Made by a program: the position numbers and the translations under genes. A stretch of 23,916 bases of DNA from JOPF136 sp035541255 (GTDB lineage: Bacteria > Acidobacteriota > Terriglobia > Acidiferrales > UBA7541): assembly GCA_035541255.1 (NCBI GenBank), contig DATKNR010000136.1, positions 1 to 23,916 on the forward strand, read 5' to 3'. The notes below the pieces were generated by a model, which had not been told where the DNA came from, ran no database searches, and saw nothing but the letters and a program-made list of their open reading frames with translations. Below are positions 22,743 through 23,916 of the stretch, piece by piece (position 1 is the stretch's first letter; the number at the start of each line of letters is the position of its first letter).

Positions 22743-23504
22743 TTACGCCTTCCAGGCGGCGATGCGCAAGCGGCGATAGTCCAGTTCCCAGCTTCCATTC
22801 TTGAACAATTCAGACCGGCACTGGCGTTCCACTTCTTCGATCCATCGCTGGGCAGCGGGTTCGCCCATTTTTTCCAGGTAGGTTTGACGGAAGACGCGAA
22901 TCCAGTTTCGCAGACCGAGTTCGCCATCTTCGAGGACGGTGGGGCGGTCGAAGAGCGAGGCGGTGCGGACTTCGAGTCTATGCCTTTCCAGGAGGCCGGA
23001 GTATTCGGCGATGCTGGGGTAAAACCAGGGGCTGACGCCTTCGGGCTCGCGGAGGCCGAGGGCAGAGAAGGCGCGGTGAAATTCGGCGACGAGGCGCTGG
23101 ATGTTACCCTTGCCGCCAAATTCAGCGACAAAACGTCCGCCGGGGCGGAGTGCGCGGGCCACTCCTGCGATCACCTGGTCTGCTTCGGGAATCCAGTGCA
23201 GCACGGCGTTGGAAAAAACGGCCTCGAATTCGGCCTGGAAAGGAAGCGCCCTCGCGTCCAGGGCCTCGAACTTGAGCGCGGGGAATTTTTTGCGGGCCTG
23301 CGAAATCATTTCGGTGGAGCGGTCGATTCCGAGAACCTCAGCGCCACGCGCGGCGATTTCCGCGGTCAACGCGCCGGTGCCGCAGCCCAAATCGAGGATG
23401 CTCTCGCCGGGATGGGGAGCGAGCAGGTCGACCAGTCCCTTTGCTTTCTCGTAGACGAAGGCATGCTTCGCGTCGTACTGCGCTGCATCCCACTCGTTGG
23501 TCAT
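22743..23504 (-). CDS. Class I SAM-dependent methyltransferase (trans-aconitate methyltransferase-like)
   Basis: A 253-residue Rossmann-fold methyltransferase. Motif I ILDLGCGTGAL is at 36-46, the acidic ribose-binding residue is in GIDRST (59-64), and motif IV/post-I covers the FEALDARALPF and VFSNAVLHWIPE segments. ALRPGGRFVAEFGGKGNI is typical of the Tam/UbiE-like small-molecule enzymes. The opening WDAAQYDAKHAFVYEKA resembles trans-aconitate 2-methyltransferase. The substrate (aconitate or another small acid) is inferred. ATG 23504 is preceded by GAGGGGGAA. Complete and undisturbed; a palindrome TGGCAATTGCCA lies 77 bp upstream. Confidence 0.9.
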   Translation of the reverse strand: MTNEWDAAQYDAKHAFVYEKAKGLVDLLAPHPGESILDLGCGTGALTAEIAARGAEVLGIDRSTEMISQARKKFPALKFEALDARALPFQAEFEAVFSNAVLHWIPEADQVIAGVARALRPGGRFVAEFGGKGNIQRLVAEFHRAFSALGLREPEGVSPWFYPSIAEYSGLLERHRLEVRTASLFDRPTVLEDGELGLRNWIRVFRQTYLEKMGEPAAQRWIEEVERQCRSELFKNGSWELDYRRLRIAAWKA

Positions 23505-23556
23505 TTCCCCCTCGATTCATCCATTTACAGCCAGGCGGCAAGAGGAATTCCGGGAC

Positions 23557-23592
23557 TTGCCAGGGTCACGCTTTCGCGGGTGGCAATTGCCA
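23557..23592. promoter_or_regulatory. TTGCCA/TGGCAA palindrome cluster (possible operator)
   Basis: TGGCAATTGCCA at 23581-23592 is a perfect 12-bp palindrome. A further TTGCCA at 23557-23562 pairs with the same TGGCAA across 18 bases, so three half-sites lie upstream of the methyltransferase start at 23504. A transcription-factor site is a reasonable guess; no regulator is nearby. Confidence 0.4.
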
Positions 23593-23718
23593 ATGTTTAG
23601 GCTGGATATCTTGGGGAGTCAACCGGACGACGGAACGCCCTGGGGATCGGGCACAGGCGTGAGCGGGAACGGCCCGACACGTAAAATCGGCGTGTGGGGC
23701 ACCCGGCGTACGGGCACC

Positions 23719-23747
23719 CCGCCGCCAGGATGGCGGCGGTACAAAAT
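23719..23747. repeat. Intergenic palindrome with ACAAAAT tail, copy 2
   Basis: CCGCCGCC (23719-23726) and GGCGGCGG (23732-23739) form a perfect 8-bp stem around AGGAT, followed by TACAAAAT. It has the same design as the element at 1456-1482. Two GGGCACCC direct repeats precede it (around 23698 and 23712). Confidence 0.6.
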
Positions 23748-23783
23748 AAAGGCGCGAAGCAGGAAACGGCTCCGGCGCGGGAG

Positions 23784-23916
23784 TCAGCCGAGGAGCTTGC
23801 GGATCATATAGGCGAGGCGGGCGCGCTCTTCCTGGCGCATCTGCATAAACTCGACGCCCATGCCGTAGCCGGCCTGGGAGGTGCGAACGGTGGCGCGTGC
23901 GCGCACCTGTCCGGTG
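23784..23916 (-). CDS. PilZ-domain protein, C-terminal end (gene runs off the window)
   Basis: The last 43 codons of a minus-strand gene ending in TGA at 23786-23784. The frame reads TGQVRARATVRTSQAGYGMG, then VEFMQMRQEERARLAYMIRK and LLG. The GYGMGVEFMQM strand followed by a short helix is the standard end of a PilZ (c-di-GMP receptor) domain. The RxxxR and DxSxxG motifs would lie upstream, outside the window. Assignment depends on this fragment only. Confidence 0.75.
   Translation of the reverse strand, partial: TGQVRARATVRTSQAGYGMGVEFMQMRQEERARLAYMIRKLLG

Noticed and set aside
23581..23600. Sigma-54 type promoter at the TGGCAATTGCCA palindrome
   Set aside because: The spacing between the GG and GC elements does not fit the -24/-12 consensus.

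Overview
The window is GC-rich and gene-dense. It looks like chromosomal DNA of a Gram-negative soil bacterium, most likely an acidobacterium. This lineage call is inference. It rests on lpxB, PilZ and Ser/Thr-kinase-type proteins, an M1-like/TPR protein, DUF4142 and DUF1801 proteins, and short GC-rich palindromes between genes. No rRNA, tRNA, CRISPR array, transposase or phage gene was found.

Layout. (1) 1-5787, plus strand, nine genes: the 3' part of a BoxB-type di-iron oxygenase, a crotonase-family hydratase with a TTG start, an ArsC/Spx-family thioredoxin-fold gene interrupted by an in-frame TGA, a TIM-barrel amidohydrolase, a DUF1801 protein, a stand-alone NAD-binding domain of 3-hydroxyacyl-CoA dehydrogenase, a macro-domain protein, a small unknown protein and a MidA-type methyltransferase. 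(2) 5805-14320, minus strand, six genes. In transcription order these are an unknown protein, a lipoprotein, the two halves of a heterodimeric ABC exporter, lpxB and an M1-peptidase-like protein without its zinc ligands. (3) 14464-17608: a DUF4142 exported protein, a divergent isoprenylcysteine-methyltransferase-like membrane enzyme, a Ser/Thr pseudokinase and a membrane protein with an internal duplication. (4) 17678-23916, minus strand: a 1187-residue PilZ-like/coiled-coil protein with six 18-residue repeats, a 683-bp AT-richer intergenic region with 39-bp-spaced repeats and a terminator, a small exported protein, a class I methyltransferase and the end of a PilZ-domain gene.

The strongest finding is at 1482-1865. 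The reading frame encodes an Spx/ArsC-like protein whose first redox cysteine (the C of CTSCRKAR) is replaced by TGA. A 7-bp perfect hairpin begins 14 nt downstream. Its loop hexamer AGGUCU is the one I remember from the E. coli fdhF SECIS element, and it is built from codons unusual for this region. This is the expected signature of a selenoprotein with a U-x-x-C active site.

A second theme is degenerate enzymes: a pseudokinase with no canonical start codon ahead of its glycine loop, an M1-like protein lacking HExxH, a dehydrogenase domain lacking the catalytic His, and an ABC pair with one degenerate ATP site. The box-like oxygenase and crotonase suggest CoA-linked aromatic-acid degradation, and LpxB shows a lipid A outer membrane. 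No shared pathway is evident for the remaining genes.
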